Assembly: GCA_905250025.1 (NCBI GenBank)
Contig: CAJNOJ010000035.1
Span: forward strand, 248,001-312,000
DNA length: 64,000 nucleotides
Source: Adineta ricciae
Lineage: Eukaryota > Rotifera > Eurotatoria > Adinetida > Adinetidae
Reading direction: 5' to 3'
Below the pieces are notes generated by a model. That model was not told the origin of the DNA, did no database searches, and worked only from the letters and a program-made list of their open reading frames with translations. Positions 49,631 through 63,455 of this stretch are shown piece after piece. Numbering within the stretch: position 1 is the first letter of the stretch; every line of letters starts with the position of its first letter. Position numbers and translations under genes: made by a program.

Positions 49631-50796
49631 CGGAATATAGAATGCAAGAATATATATCACTCGATGTTTGAAATCAAATTTTAAAGGTTTTTAAAAACGG
49701 TTTAGAAAAGGACTTTTATCTTATCTGTTATAGTTCGATAAGACAGGTTAAAGTATTTTCATAAATCACAAGATGGTTATATAGTCAGCAATCACACTAA
49801 CAGATTCAAATTTGAGACAGTGCTATAATAAATGACTAGATTTCGAAGGAAAATGAATTTATTGGGTGAATATAAGTGAGGTGTGTATCAATACGCACAC
49901 ACAGGAATCAGCGACCTCTTTGTTATTTCGAAACTAATGTTTTACACTTTAAAGATGACTCTTTTCGTATCCTGTTTTAGATTATGGCATGTTTGAAAAA
50001 TAACTATGCATACAAGATTTCAAGACTTCGTATTTCACATTGATCTTTCTTTGCGATATGAAACAGCAAAACTTATATTGATTTCGTATGTAGGATTGTA
50101 TGATGTTGACTTGAGCAATTACAACGAAATAACTTATAGAAATAGGTGAAAGTCAAATAAGCAACAAAATACTATCGTTGACTATGCAAGTTTTGCAATT
50201 TTTTCTCCTATATACATTGTATTCAAATCGATCATCGTCAAACACCCGCTCGAGATACATGACTTCGTTTTGAGGTCCGAATCGAGCGAGTTATCTTACC
50301 TACCGCCTTGCAGAAGATACTCATGCAATCTTCTCATCACGAATGCGATCTACGGAGTGCAATCGTGTCTGATGGCGGATAATTTCTTCCCGTTCGATGC
50401 GTGCGCGCATTGAACATCCAAAAAACGTATAAAAAAAATAAACACAAAAGATCTGCTTCAATGAATCGATCATTATCGAAATTGTCTATTAGTATTCCAC
50501 ACAAATATACATATTGTCTATAGCTAAAGGACATTTCTGACGATATATGTATGAGACTGAACGAGCGTATATATATACCTCGCGAATACGGAGGAGAGAA
50601 AGAGGATATGACAAGTGCAAGATGGCGATGGTCAACCAACGAGAAGCGGTCATTGGTCATTTGAATGAATCATAAAAGCATACCTTTCAAAGGTGTCAAC
50701 GGTCGGTCAACTGTCACTTATTGTAATGAAACTAAGAAAGTTTATTTCTATTCCTATTTAAGATATTGTCATCTAGCGAATGTACATACCTTTCCT
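49631..50796. other. Divergent intergenic region PHYH / Sidekick
   Basis: About 1.17 kb. A minus frame at 50337-50660 (107 codons) has no domain and unusual composition, and is not called. The region should hold both promoters. Confidence 0.45.
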
Positions 50797-53700
50797 ATGT
50801 TCTTCAAGTCGTTTTATATTATATGTACTCTCTTTATCTCAATTTCCAGTAAGAAAGACATTACCATGACCTTTGTTTGTATCTATATCTTAATCTGAAT
50901 AGGTGAACAATTACAAGCTCCAATAATTCTACGTGAATCAAGTGATAATGACGTTCCACTAGGTTCACGAAAAGTATTTACTTGTAATGCAATTGGTTAT
51001 CCACCTCCTACGTATATGTGGTTACGTGAATGGGAGAATTTAACGAGCAACTTCTCTCCATTGAGTTATTTCGAGATTCCATCAGCGAAAAAAGACGACC
51101 AAGGTTCATATCGATGTCTAGCGAAGAATGACGTAGGAATAGTTGCAAGTAAAGCAGCACATTTGACAATTTGGTATTTCGATGGCTTTCAAAATGGTCA
51201 ACGTGATCAATTTGTTAATGTTTATGAATCTGATGCTGTTATTTTACAACTGCCAACGATTAGTTCGTCACCAGAGCCAAGTGTACAATGGTTCATGAAA
51301 AGTAGTTCATCATCGCGAGATAATATCCGTATTATTATCAATGAGAAATATTTCATCACATCGACACACAATTTAGTGATCTTGAATACAGATTATCAAG
51401 ACGAAAGAATTTATTTTGCTGTAGTCGAGAATATTTTCGTCGGAGGAACAAAACAATCGCCTGATTATCGTTTACAAATCAACCGACGAAAATCTCAATT
51501 CGCTCAACCAACTTTAGAGTTTATTGTTAAACCAATCGATCAACTAGCCACGATTGGTGATGCTATTAAGTCATTCGAATGTGTTGCCAATGCCGGGTAA
51601 GATGAAATCATCATCGGAAAATCATTGATCTGTTGTTTTAGTCCGAGTAATTCCATAGAAATCATTTGGCAAAAAAATTCGGTTTTAATCGATCAAACCA
51701 ATGGCCGATTTCACATTGGTCCATACAATCGAACGCTCGAAGTTCGGGGAATCGTCGCTGATGATCAAGGCATCTACTCATGTCACATTCGAACACGAAA
51801 CAGTGAACAGTTTTTCAATGCAAGTGCGAATTTAATCGTTCGAGGTAAACAAATCTTTTTGAAAAATGAATAAAATACAAATACTTACATTAGGTGTACC
51901 TATCATATCAACTAACTTTCCATTGATTCAAAATGTTGATCTTCAAGACAATGTCAATTTTACATGTGATGGAACTCCTATATCGACGAATGTTAATGTA
52001 ACTTGGTATAAAAATGCCGTTCGTTTAATCGATCAATCTTCGAAGTAAGGGAAAACGAACAAGTGAAGAATTGATTTCTAAAGATCGATTTCATTTCTAG
52101 AATTCAATTAGTTGAAAATCGATTAATATTGAATAGTATCGAATGGGACGATCAAGGTATGTACCAATGTTTCTTAACAAATGATGTCGGTGAAGATACG
52201 CGTTCGACATGGCTCAAAATCAAAAGTACGATATTCTTTCTTGTAATTACATCAAGTATTTCTTGAACACAATGAATTATTTAGGTGAGGCACCCACGGT
52301 AACTGTTAGCAAAGATCTGATTGTTTTCAATGGCACTGATATTCAATTAACCTGCACAGCAAACGGATCGCCTACACCAAATATTACTTGGTTCAAATGT
52401 AATATACAAAACTCGCTTTTCGACTAATGCTCTATCGATTTTTTCCATTTAGTGAATGTTAATGATGAACGTATCTTAATAAATGATCTACAGAATCGCT
52501 TTCATACGGATAGTCGAACTGGTGTTTTATCCATTTTGAACACGATGCGTGACGATTCAGGTGCATATGAATGTCTAGCGCAGAATATCCTTGGATCAGC
52601 ACACGCACGTACAACACTACTCGTTCGACGTAAGTATCTGAGGAAAGAACGCAGCCTTTTTGTTTCGACACAGCTATTCTTTAGGACGCACAAGAATTGT
52701 CTCATTGCCGGCAACGATGAAAATTGTCAAAGCACAATCATTAGTGCTCGTCTGTCATGTATTCAGCGAAGAGGATATAACGAAAAGGATTCATTGGTAT
52801 TTTAATTCCAATCAACCGATATCACATAATAGACTCTATAATGAGAGCACAATTGTCATTGACACACCACAGAATCAAGACACTGTAAGTAAAACAAAAA
52901 TACAAGTACTAGTTGTACGTGAATCTCTATCAAAACTTCATCATTTGGTTAATCAAAGACGCGTGTGTGATGATCGTGTCCGTGACGAAAAACGATTTGT
53001 TCACATTGAGCATGAATAATCGTCTCTATCAAAGCGTGAAAATGATTTATCGGGTGAACTCACCGAAATATTTTTTTTTATTAGGGTAATTATACTTGTA
53101 CGGTCGAATCTGAAGCTGGTAACGATAGTCGGACAACAGAAGTTACAATTATCGGTAAGTTTATCGGTATCATTTGAAGCAGTTTAACTAGCGACTATTT
53201 ATGATAGAATTACCCTGGCCACCCACGTTTGTTCGTGCTTCATTGGTCAATGATTCTATAGGTAAATCAGTTGCAGTAAATTTGACATGGATACCCAACT
53301 TCGATGGAAGTATACCTATCGAACGGTATACAATTCAAATGAAGGATTCATCTTCACCAGATACCAACGATTATGATGAGCTCGGTTGGCAAAATAAAGA
53401 GGATGTTTTGGTTGCAAAGAATCAAACGAAAACATGGACTTTAATACGGCATCTCCAACCGTTTACAACTTATCGCTTTCGTTTATCAGCTTGGAATCAA
53501 CTAGGAGAAGGACAAGTTAGTTCTCCTAGTAATAATATAACATTACCAGAAGAGAGTAAGTTTACTTCTTCGAAAAAAGACCATTACGATGTTCATGTTC
53601 GATCATTTAAGTTCCAAATGGTACTGTGAAATCGCTCACAGCTGTTCCCCGTGATTCGACATCGGTACTAATTGAGTTCATCAAACCATCGACATCGAGT

Positions 53701-56700
53701 ATCAATGGGCAACTGATTGGTTATAACATAAATTATGCGTTGAACTATCCGAATTTAAATTGGAAATCCGTTCGTATCAATGCATCAGTGCAATCGTACA
53801 TTCTAAAAGGTTTTGGTTATCGAGGAAATAATTGACACATTTTGATGAATTATCTTTTTCTTTACCTTAGATCTAATGACATGGGAATCATATCTGATTA
53901 CAGTTTCTATCGTCAATAACGTTGGTGTTGGACCTGCAAGCGAAATTGTTAAAGTTCGTACACTTGAAGGTGTGCCAAGTCGTGCACCAACTATCACACA
54001 ATACGAAGCGATCAATTCGACAGCGATTCTCATGAAATGGCAAGGTCCGTCATCTTCGTATATCAATGGAATTCTAAATTCATTTAAAGTATGACGAAAC
54101 AAAACTCAGCAATGGACTAGTAGCTGTTTTTCTAGATTGAACTCGTCGATTTGAAACGAAACCTCACCTTGTATCAAGCACAACAAGCTAAACCGATCGA
54201 AATGTATCAATTCGTGATTGGTTCGTTGAAGAAATATACAAATTATTCCTTGAGAATTAACTGTGCGACAAAAATTGGAAGCGGACCGTGGTCATCACCA
54301 ATCGTTTATGTTCAAACGCTTGAAGACGGTATAATACTTTGCTTTGATCACTTTCGAAATCGAACTCACTCGTATTTTTTTATTAAAAAAAATTTATTTC
54401 AGTTCCTGACCAAGTTGAAAATTTAACGTTTTCGAATGTCTATGATACCTCATTGGATATCAGTTGGCAAGCACCACTTGAGACCAACGGTGATCTCATT
54501 GGTTATGAACTCGAATGGTATCAATTGAATAACACCAAGTCGATCGTACCTGATCGTTCGGTCATTGAAATAAAACCTGAACTGACCACTTACAAAATCA
54601 ACAATCTCTCGGCGACAACTTGGTATACAATCAGTGTACGAGCGAAGACAAGGAAAGGTTTTGGATTGAAGCGTTCAGCATCAATCGAGTCAGGCTATCC
54701 GCCTGAAATGCCATCACCACCAACTAATCTTGAAGTTGTTTCGATCGAAAAGCGTTCAGCCGTTGTCAAATTTTCTCCTGGTTATACTGGAAAGACAAAT
54801 ATTCTTCGATATATTGTTGAAATTCAAACGAAAAGTAACAATTCACAATGGGAACATTTCGAAGTAAAGTATTTTCATTCATTATCTCAAAGAAATTGTT
54901 CTCTTCTGTTAGTCTTTCAATGTTGAACAATCGACATTGAATCTTCGCGATTTACATCCCTGTCAATTATATCGAATACGAATGTCAGCAGTGAATATCA
55001 AAGGTGCAAGTAATGCAAGCATCCCAACGGATTTCTTTCGAACAAAACCGGATGTGCCGTCCGGTGTGCCGCAGATTTTATTAGCACAAGCCACGAATTT
55101 TAGTGCTATTCGTGTCCGTTGGATGGTAATTGTTGTGTTTTTAGAAAAGAAATTCATGAGTAAAAACTTGACTTTAGCCGATACCAAGCAATGAATGGAA
55201 TTCAGTTTCGTCAACTGGAAAAGACGTCGGTTATATCATTTCAATCAATGATTCACGAATTAATGATATTAAAATTGAAGATTCGTCTGTCACAGAGTTT
55301 ACTTTCATCAATCTATCGCCTCCGAACACAATGTTTTCAATTCGATTACGTACGTTCAATAGTTTTGGCACTAGTCGAATAGCGATCGAAACAATGGAAA
55401 AAACATTTGAAAGCGGTCAGTACAAATAAATGTAATGAAATCATTCTATTCGTAGACGCATATTTTAGTGCCGCTCGGTCCGCCGTTGAACATTCATATT
55501 GATTTGATTACCGGTACATCGGCAAAACTTTCTTGGAATTCGTTGAAACCTGTTGATCAAGGAGGTTTCATTACGAACTATAAGGTAAATTGCATCACAT
55601 ATGGAGAAAATAGTTCTATTTTCCATATGTAGATCGTGTATTTTCCACTTTCATCACCGTCATCAATATTAACGATGGACCATGCCGACAATGGTTCATC
55701 GGTTAGCTTTGTCTTGACAAATCTTGATGGTTACACGAGATACTCTTTTGCAATCAGCGCTTGTACATCAAGTGGATGCGGAATCTACAGTGATCCGATG
55801 GAATTTACGACGGATGAGCACGGTACGTTACATGGCTTTATTAGTTCAATAGTTTTTCACTGGAATTTGTTGTAGTTCCGTCGAAGCCAACTGAAGTGTT
55901 CTTTCCCGATGTGGATCATTGGTCTGCAAGAATGATTTGGCAGCAACCATTGAGATTGAATGGAATCTTAATCGGATATAGACTTGTGTACTGGCGATCA
56001 GACGACGAACAGACACGAATTGAGATCGATAATCTAACGAATACAACCAACTCGTATCTAGCAGCAAGTACGTCAAAATTTCATCTGCTGGAAGATTCTT
56101 CCTTTTCGAACTGTTGTACGAAGAGATATTTCATGCTTTTCTTCATAGATCTAGAGAAAACTACGCCGTATACATTCATTCTTTGCGCCAAAACTCGCAT
56201 TGGTTGTGGTGAGAACAGTGTCAATCGTCTATTAACCATGGAAAAGCGAGGTAAATAGATTCCTGTTCTTCTATTTCCCGTATTTAAACACTACAATCGT
56301 TCAGATCGACCGGCTGCTCCCTATCCACCCACAATCATCGAAACATCGATCAATGCTACTAATTTAACCTTAACATGGCGTAAAGATTCCGATTTCAATT
56401 ATGCCCCAATCCGATATACACTAATCGAATACGAAGAAGACGATTCACCAGCGTGGAAACCGTATGATCCATCGAATAAACCTGATGGCCAAATAACATC
56501 CGTTTCGATACAAAAGTAGGACATTGCTTATCGTCTAATCTGAAGTTTTTAATTCATACATTTTAGTTTGAAATCGAATACAAAATATCGCTTTCGATTA
56601 GCATCCCAGAATGATATGGGTATCAGTGATTACAGTCGACCAACGAATTCTATTCGAACGAAACAAAATGGTAAATACAGAAAAACAGCATATCGTTTAT

Positions 56701-58668
56701 TTCTACTTTTCATTTAGTGCCATTAATACAACCCATCATTGAATCTTTATCAACAAATCAACCGTGTCAGTTGAAACTTCAGTTGAATGTAAGACAGTCC
56801 TTTCACATTCACGGGTTCGATAACATTCTCCTCTATTTTCCAGAGATTCGATTCAATAGATAACGCCACCCGTTTTAAAGTTTTAATCAAACCTCTTTCG
56901 GCTGACCAGACTTTCCAGAAAAGTTTTCATCCAATCACAGAAGATTATTTCATACAACTGAATAATCTATGTGCAGATTCATCAATCAATGATACATATG
57001 TTGTGTACGTTTGCTTGAGTAATTCAATAGGCGATGGTCCACTTTCCTCTGCGCATTACTTCCATATACAATCACCAACACCCACAGATGTATCAATCAC
57101 ATCATTGAACGTCACAGTTTTGAGTTCAACGGAAATTTTCGTTAAATGGATGGTGAACCGATTTGTACCATCGACTGGCTATCGAATTCGATGGATAGAA
57201 ACAAATGAAACATCTAGTCAAGAACAAAACTATATCGCTTCGTCAAATGACACGAACACGGTATTGAATAATTTAGTTCCATACACAGTTTATAAAATAA
57301 TGCTGAATATCTTTAATATTAACGGCGATGGACCAACATATGATGCAGATATAGTACGAACAAATGAAGATGGTAGGTCATAATCTTGGCAAACATAAAC
57401 TTACACAAACTTGTCGTTTTCTAGCGCCCGGTATGATTGAGCAACTAACATTCTCGTATGTAACATTTACTTCATTACAACTCGATTGGCAGCCACCAAA
57501 TGCCTTAAATGGAATTCTTCGTTCTTACGACTTAACTTATGATAATCGTCTATCATTTTCAACATCTGCGAATACTTCTTCTACTCGTGTGAAGACTATC
57601 AAACAACTTCTATCACCTAATAGTACATCTTTGCGTATCGACGAATTGGATCCGTATCAATTCTATGAATTTACTCTTTGTGCATGTACAATTCAATGCG
57701 GTCCGTGCGTCTACAAATCCATTCGAACTGGTCCACAAGCCAATGCTCCTCTCCCACCATTCGATCTGTTTATTAATCGACACAACGAATTCATTTGGAA
57801 ATCGTCCACACAATCCGAATATTTTCTTCTCGAATACTCAAATGACAATGGTCAAAATTGGAAGTATCTCGATCGAGTGGCAAAATCTCCTTATTCTATC
57901 AATCCAAATGTTTTTCAAAGTAATACTTCGATGGAATATTCCTTTCGAATATTCGCTGTCAATCACATCGGTATGAGCGAATCAAGTGAAGTTTATAAAT
58001 ACAATTTAACATCCCTATCATCCTCATTTCTATCTCCACTACGCATCTTTTCAAATATTCAAACATTTCTTCGAACCAATCAATTCTTCTTCTATATTAT
58101 TCTCAGTCTATTAGTTCTTCTTCTCGTGATGTTATGTTGTGTGATCACCACATGTTGCTGTTGTCGAATGAAATTAAACAAACGAAAACTATTACAATCA
58201 ACGAACACTTTATCATCAAATTTGAATATTGCAGAATCGAAACAAAGTCTATATACAGCATCGACGCTACTCACTCCAATCAATCGTGAATTGACCATTC
58301 AACGAAATCGTGATAGTCTCGCCCTGAGTGATCTCTTATACAATAACTTTTCGAGTCGTTCACCTCCTCGACCCATCCCGACTCCGATTGTTTACGATGA
58401 TTTAACCAGTACTAAGAGTCTCCTAAACAACAATCACAATCATCAGACTTCGGATGAAAATCAATCGACTTCGGATTATCCTTGGTACCATGCGTTGCCC
58501 CAACAATTGTATACATACATGTCAAATAATCATTTAACTAATAAGATTCCTGAAGACAATGAAACAGATGAAACGGATTTAACTGTTGCGTTTAATGGTG
58601 CAATTTTAATGAATAATGTTCCACGTTCACGTGCGGCAGTCAACGGATGTTCATCATTTGCACTTTGA
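50797..58668 (+). CDS. SDK1: Sidekick-like adhesion receptor (6 Ig + 13 FN3)
   Basis: Large gene of more than 25 exons. The start ATG at 50797 begins a signal peptide (MFFKSFYIICTLFISIS), which is spliced to SEQLQAPIILRE. Six Ig domains follow (about 50918-53155), each with a Cys-Trp-DxGxYxC pattern, such as DDQGSYRCLAKND, DDQGIYSCHIR and DSGAYECLAQN. Thirteen FN3 domains follow (about 53205-58010), with repeated VPxxP starts and Y-x-x-xL-x-P-x-T-x-Y motifs. There is one transmembrane helix (ILSLLVLLLVMLCCVITTCC) and a cytoplasmic tail of about 180 aa. Six Ig plus thirteen FN3 is the Sidekick layout. The tail ends NGCSSFAL, resembling the vertebrate GFSSFV PDZ ligand. Sidekicks mediate homophilic adhesion at synapses and at tricellular junctions. 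Most introns separate or bisect domains and are about 50 nt. The count of FN3 domains was made by eye. Confidence 0.9.
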
Positions 58669-59566
58669 AATGGATGCATAAAGAATGTGTTAACTTATTT
58701 TTTCTTATTTTTTTGTTATACATCATTCCATAATCAGTATTTGTCTGATCTGTTTTTTTTTGTTTGTTTGTATAAAGCAATAGATTTGAATGAAATATAT
58801 GTATTGAATGCAATAGTTAATAATTTCCTATCTGCTGTGAAGAATCTCTCGAATAATAATGAAATTGATTGTGAAGTATGCGTTCTCGACGAATAATTTG
58901 TTTTTGTAATGAAACGAAAAACCTTGTGATCTATAATTATGATATGCTGTTATTAAATTATCTTTATTCATATCATTGTGTCGACAGATTTATGTCATAG
59001 TTACTCATAAGTCAACATATTTATGCACGCAGAGTGTAATTTGTCGCAGACATTATGCACTTGTGACAGGTGCAGTATCAAAATTTGTTTCTCTGAAATC
59101 TCTATAAGAAAAAGCTCACATAAACAGATGAATATGTATTTTCAATTCAATGTTCTTGACAATACTGATATGATCAACATCAAGGCGACCAAGGATGAGC
59201 GTGGATGATTAAACTACACACGTACTACGATCGCGAACACATCTCCACGGTCGGTTGAATAGTGATGTCTATGTATAATTATAAATTTCCCCATTTCCCA
59301 TTCATTCAAACATGAGCGTACATCATACACTCGTCCGTAGCGTTTCGAATATCATTAATTCTTAACAGATGTTATTTTTCAACTGACTCGCTTTTTTTTC
59401 TAGTGAGAACTATTCTCATCCGGAGGAAGACGAGAAATAGAACAGAGAGGAAAAGGAGAAAAAAAACCTAGCAGATACGCAAAATAATAAGATTGATTTG
59501 GTAGCAAAGTGCCATTTGCATTTTATATTAACATTAAAGAACAACAGAAAGAACCCCGCGAGAACG
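58669..59566. other. Intergenic, 0.9 kb
   Basis: Sidekick 3' UTR followed by AT-rich sequence. The short plus frames at 58687-58896 and 59023-59208 show no domain. Confidence 0.45.
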
Positions 59567-62500
59567 ATGACCGTCAATGTGCGCCTTCATGCATCTGCTG
59601 AAGATCTAACCAAAGATTACTTAACACCATGTAAGTTATACCAATGTAGATAGGTTTTTCGATATCTTTCAACGCATCGATCTATTAGCAGGTAATCAAT
59701 AATAGGAGGAAAAGGTCACAGCTACAAAATTTCTTCAAAGAAGAGCTAGGAATATGCTTATAGTTGTGAGTAATCAATCAAGAATGTCTGGACAATTTCT
59801 AACGTCATTGCCAATTCCTTTTCTAAAATTTGATCAGATCTGTTTTCTTTCATCTCAATTGTCCCATGTTTAGACCGCGTGGCAATTTCAATGACGAGTA
59901 TTGGTAATCAAGACTTACCGTACGAAGAACTCGAATATGGATTTTTAATCGATCTTTTACAAGAGTTGCAAAATGGATTGGTTCGCAAGCCGGATAATTT
60001 TAACAATCTTCATTTTCTTCTCCTTTTATTGTACGATGCACATGGTTGTCCACGTGACCGATATCCACTATGGCGTTGGTATCATCGAATAAAGAAGAAG
60101 TTGATTTCCGCGAGGCATTTAACGATTGACACAGATAATTGTCGTCAACATATTTTAACTGCACTTCAATATTTGATTGATACTAATTCGTCCGTATCGC
60201 AAATGATGGAGGAAGGTGTAGTTCTCGAAGAACATTACCTGAATTCGCCGATTCACGGTCTTTTCAATTTATATACACCTTTACATACATATTTATATAT
60301 GGAACAATTAGATAAACCTATCATTAACGAAAATACCAAAGTTTACAATCTATTTCAATCGTCCATAGTACGATTATCTCAAAATGAATACAATGACTTG
60401 ATACATTTTTCCATCGCACATCGTAAAATCGATTTGATTACAAAACTTTTCGGTGAAAAACTCAATTGGTTAGATGTGTCGGTAAATTTAACCACTGAAC
60501 GTGGATGGTTGCCATTACACTATGCAGCTTACGTCGGTGACAAACAAATCGTTCAAATCATATGTGATGTATTAACATCACCAACGTCTACAATCCCCTT
60601 CGATACAATGTCATTGTTTATTCCAAATTTCAAACAGCGACAATTTTCAACAAATCCGAATGAATATATTTTGAAGACATGCGGTGTCGAACGCGACACA
60701 CATCAAACAAGAGAACGACGATCCTCTCAAGGACAATCGGATCTTCCGAAAGCACATTTTCTGCAAGCGAAATCTCGATCGAATCTTGATATACGTGACC
60801 AACCATCATTAGGAGCAAATATTCTCAATAGTAACAATAATATAACTGTTACCAATGACAATGACATTCCTGATGCGGATGAACTCGAATTAAGTTCACT
60901 GCCATTGATACAACGTGATGAATTCATTGACAAAGTCATACATATGTATGATACGAAACAAATGCTTATACCATCACCGCTGATTCTGGCATGTCTAGCA
61001 ACATGTGGCGAACGCAATGATTACGAAGAGATCGTAAAGATCTTACTTGATTCACATCTTGTTGAATACGATGGATTAAATCATGAATGTATTCTCAATT
61101 ATGTTTTGGACTACATGCAACGGAAAGATTATGCCTCATTCCAACAAGTACCGATCTATCGTGATACGGAAGTCGAAGGTCCGTCAACATATCTGTTCTA
61201 TCAATTCGATGGTTTTATTGTTAATCAAGATGTCAAACCGTTAACAGGTGCTTTGTCAGGCTCATCGGCAACATTGAATACATCAAAAAATGACGAATCA
61301 GCTGGCTCAGAAGATGGTCAGCAAACTGAAACGCCTATCAGTGTTCGTTGTTTTCTAACCGTTCTCGTCCTACGTGATATTTTTCTTCAATACCCACGCT
61401 GGGATTTTCATCTCCTTCGTGAAAACATCGAAGAGCATTTTTCCGAATTAGAAAACGCTCTCGGTTGTCGACCGACAATACTCTATCCTGACGGCGATAT
61501 AGTCTCTTCTCGTAAACGCAGTGATCTAACCTGGGAAGTGATCGTTAAGTATCGTTTGAGTTCTGATACAGGTCAATCTTTGTATATGCAAGTCGATTAC
61601 TACTTCTTCGAATCTTTCGCTGATCCATTTGCTGATGCATTAGCAAACGTATATCAGACACCGTTCTATATTTCATGTATGACGGATTCGACTACTATGA
61701 TGAATACGATATTTGACTCGTTCTTCAAACGTCGACATTTGAATTGTTGGGGTACAGTTGCAAGAAAACATCTCGAGCACTGTTTCGGTAAGTTGAAGTG
61801 AAGAAAACCTTGAAGGTGCGAATGGTTGTTTTGTTTGATTAGATGGTGTTTTGCAAATCAAGAATAATTGCACAACTTTCCTATCATTATGTGCAACATT
61901 AAGTCGATACTATCAATTAGATGGCGATCCGTTTATCGAAGAGAATTCAGCAACAATACAACGAATGTTTGTTCACGCATTTGCATGCTGTGTACGTCGA
62001 AATGCGAAGATTGAGTTGGATTATTTAATAAAAAATCATGCACTTATTTACTACGATTCATGTCGAACAAAGCCAAGTGACATTCGACATAATATCTTGA
62101 CTTACTGTGTCGTGCGTAATCTAGCTGTTGTCTTCGATCAGTTGATGACAAATATGAAAACAACTATGTATAAAACTTATCAAAATTCCACCAATCCAGA
62201 CTGGCAACCACACATTGCTTGGAGAGAAATCATTCATGTGATAATCGATCCCGTTTTACAACAACAGAACAATTCAGCTGAACAATCCGATCTCGTCCAG
62301 TTAGCTTGTTTTGGAGATGCGAATACAAATTTGACATCGATGGGTTGTATACCGATTCTGCACGCAACTGGTGACGAGTACATTCGATGTATTAATGTAC
62401 GAAAGAATATCATCTTAAAAGCGAAGAAAAAATTACCACGAACATCGAGTGATACGAATAAAACGCGATCAGTACCGCGTCGAATGAGTAGCTTAGATCA

Positions 62501-63455
62501 TTTACAAAGTAATGAAAGTGTTGGCCGAAGTACACTCAACGGAATAGCAAATGTTATTTTGAATGCAAGTACAAGTCGAGGTCCAAATGGAAGTTTAACC
62601 AAGCGTTCGAAAAATATTTTCAAAAATGTGAATAAATTCCGTTGGGGCACGAAAACTGAACGACAAAATTCCACGGGAATAAGCCAGAATAGTCAACATC
62701 TGAATTCATCGATAACAGCATCTGGACTAGCTGAGTTATCAGCGCCTGCTGACACTGTCAGTCTCGTAAGTATAATCTAACATTTTCATTCTATGACATC
62801 GACGTCTGTTAATAATTCTCTTCTTGTCTGATGCACGGGTCATTGTTTTCAATCGTTTGTAATGAAACTGTCAGAACGAGTTAATGATCAGTTGAATTTC
62901 TCCTCCATCATTTCCCCTTACCTTATAGAATGAACATCTACGTATAAATCCATAAGAGTAAGTCGTTAGTAGAGACTAAACTAATCCTAACACATCACAC
63001 TAATCAGATGAGCTGCATGTACTAATTGATTTTAATAATCATAACTAACAGAGATTGAATTCAACGAAATTTTCTAGCCTGATGTCAATGATGCTGATTC
63101 GAACGATGACAGTGATCTACCTGAAGTATTTTGTGCAACAACACCGATATTGACTCGTCCAACTAAACTTCGCCGGCGTCAAACAATCGATACAACTCAA
63201 CGACGACAATACTCATCACGTCGAACTCCTTTTCAGCACCTGCAAGCCATGTTTCGTTCCAGTCGAGATCGAAATAAGACATCATCCGAAACCGAACATG
63301 AACAGATGCCCATGGTAACCGACAAACGATTACGAAAATTTCAACAAGCAGCAGGTGTATCCGACGAGCGAGATTCATTCAAACAAACGGCTGCCAATGA
63401 ACGACGAAAGAAACATCGAGTACAACGACGCTCGGATACAGTTGCTATTGTATAA
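59567..63455 (+). CDS. Large protein of unknown function with an ankyrin-like stretch
   Basis: Four exons, 59567-59630, 59874-61787, 61843-62765 and 63078-63455, join in frame to 1092 aa. The acidic N-terminus MTVNVRLHASAEDL is followed by a helical region (LEYGFLIDLLQELQNGLV; LLLLLYDAHGCPRDRYPLWRW). An ankyrin-like unit follows (TERGWLPLHYAAYVGDKQIV). After a polar linker comes a second helical region (LILACLATCGERNDYEEIV; FLTVLVLRDIFLQYPRW), and exon 3 adds more helices. The last ~230 residues are basic, Ser/Thr/Asn-rich and disordered, containing NIFKNVNKFRWGT and a C-terminus rich in R and K. There is no signal peptide or clear membrane segment, so it is probably cytoplasmic. The exceptionally long exon 2 (1914 nt) contrasts with the neighbours. 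I do not recognise the family, and a distant ankyrin-scaffold role is only a guess. Confidence 0.85.

Noticed and set aside
50337-50660. 107-codon minus frame between PHYH and Sidekick
   Set aside because: Composition and lack of any motif suggest a chance frame over a promoter region.
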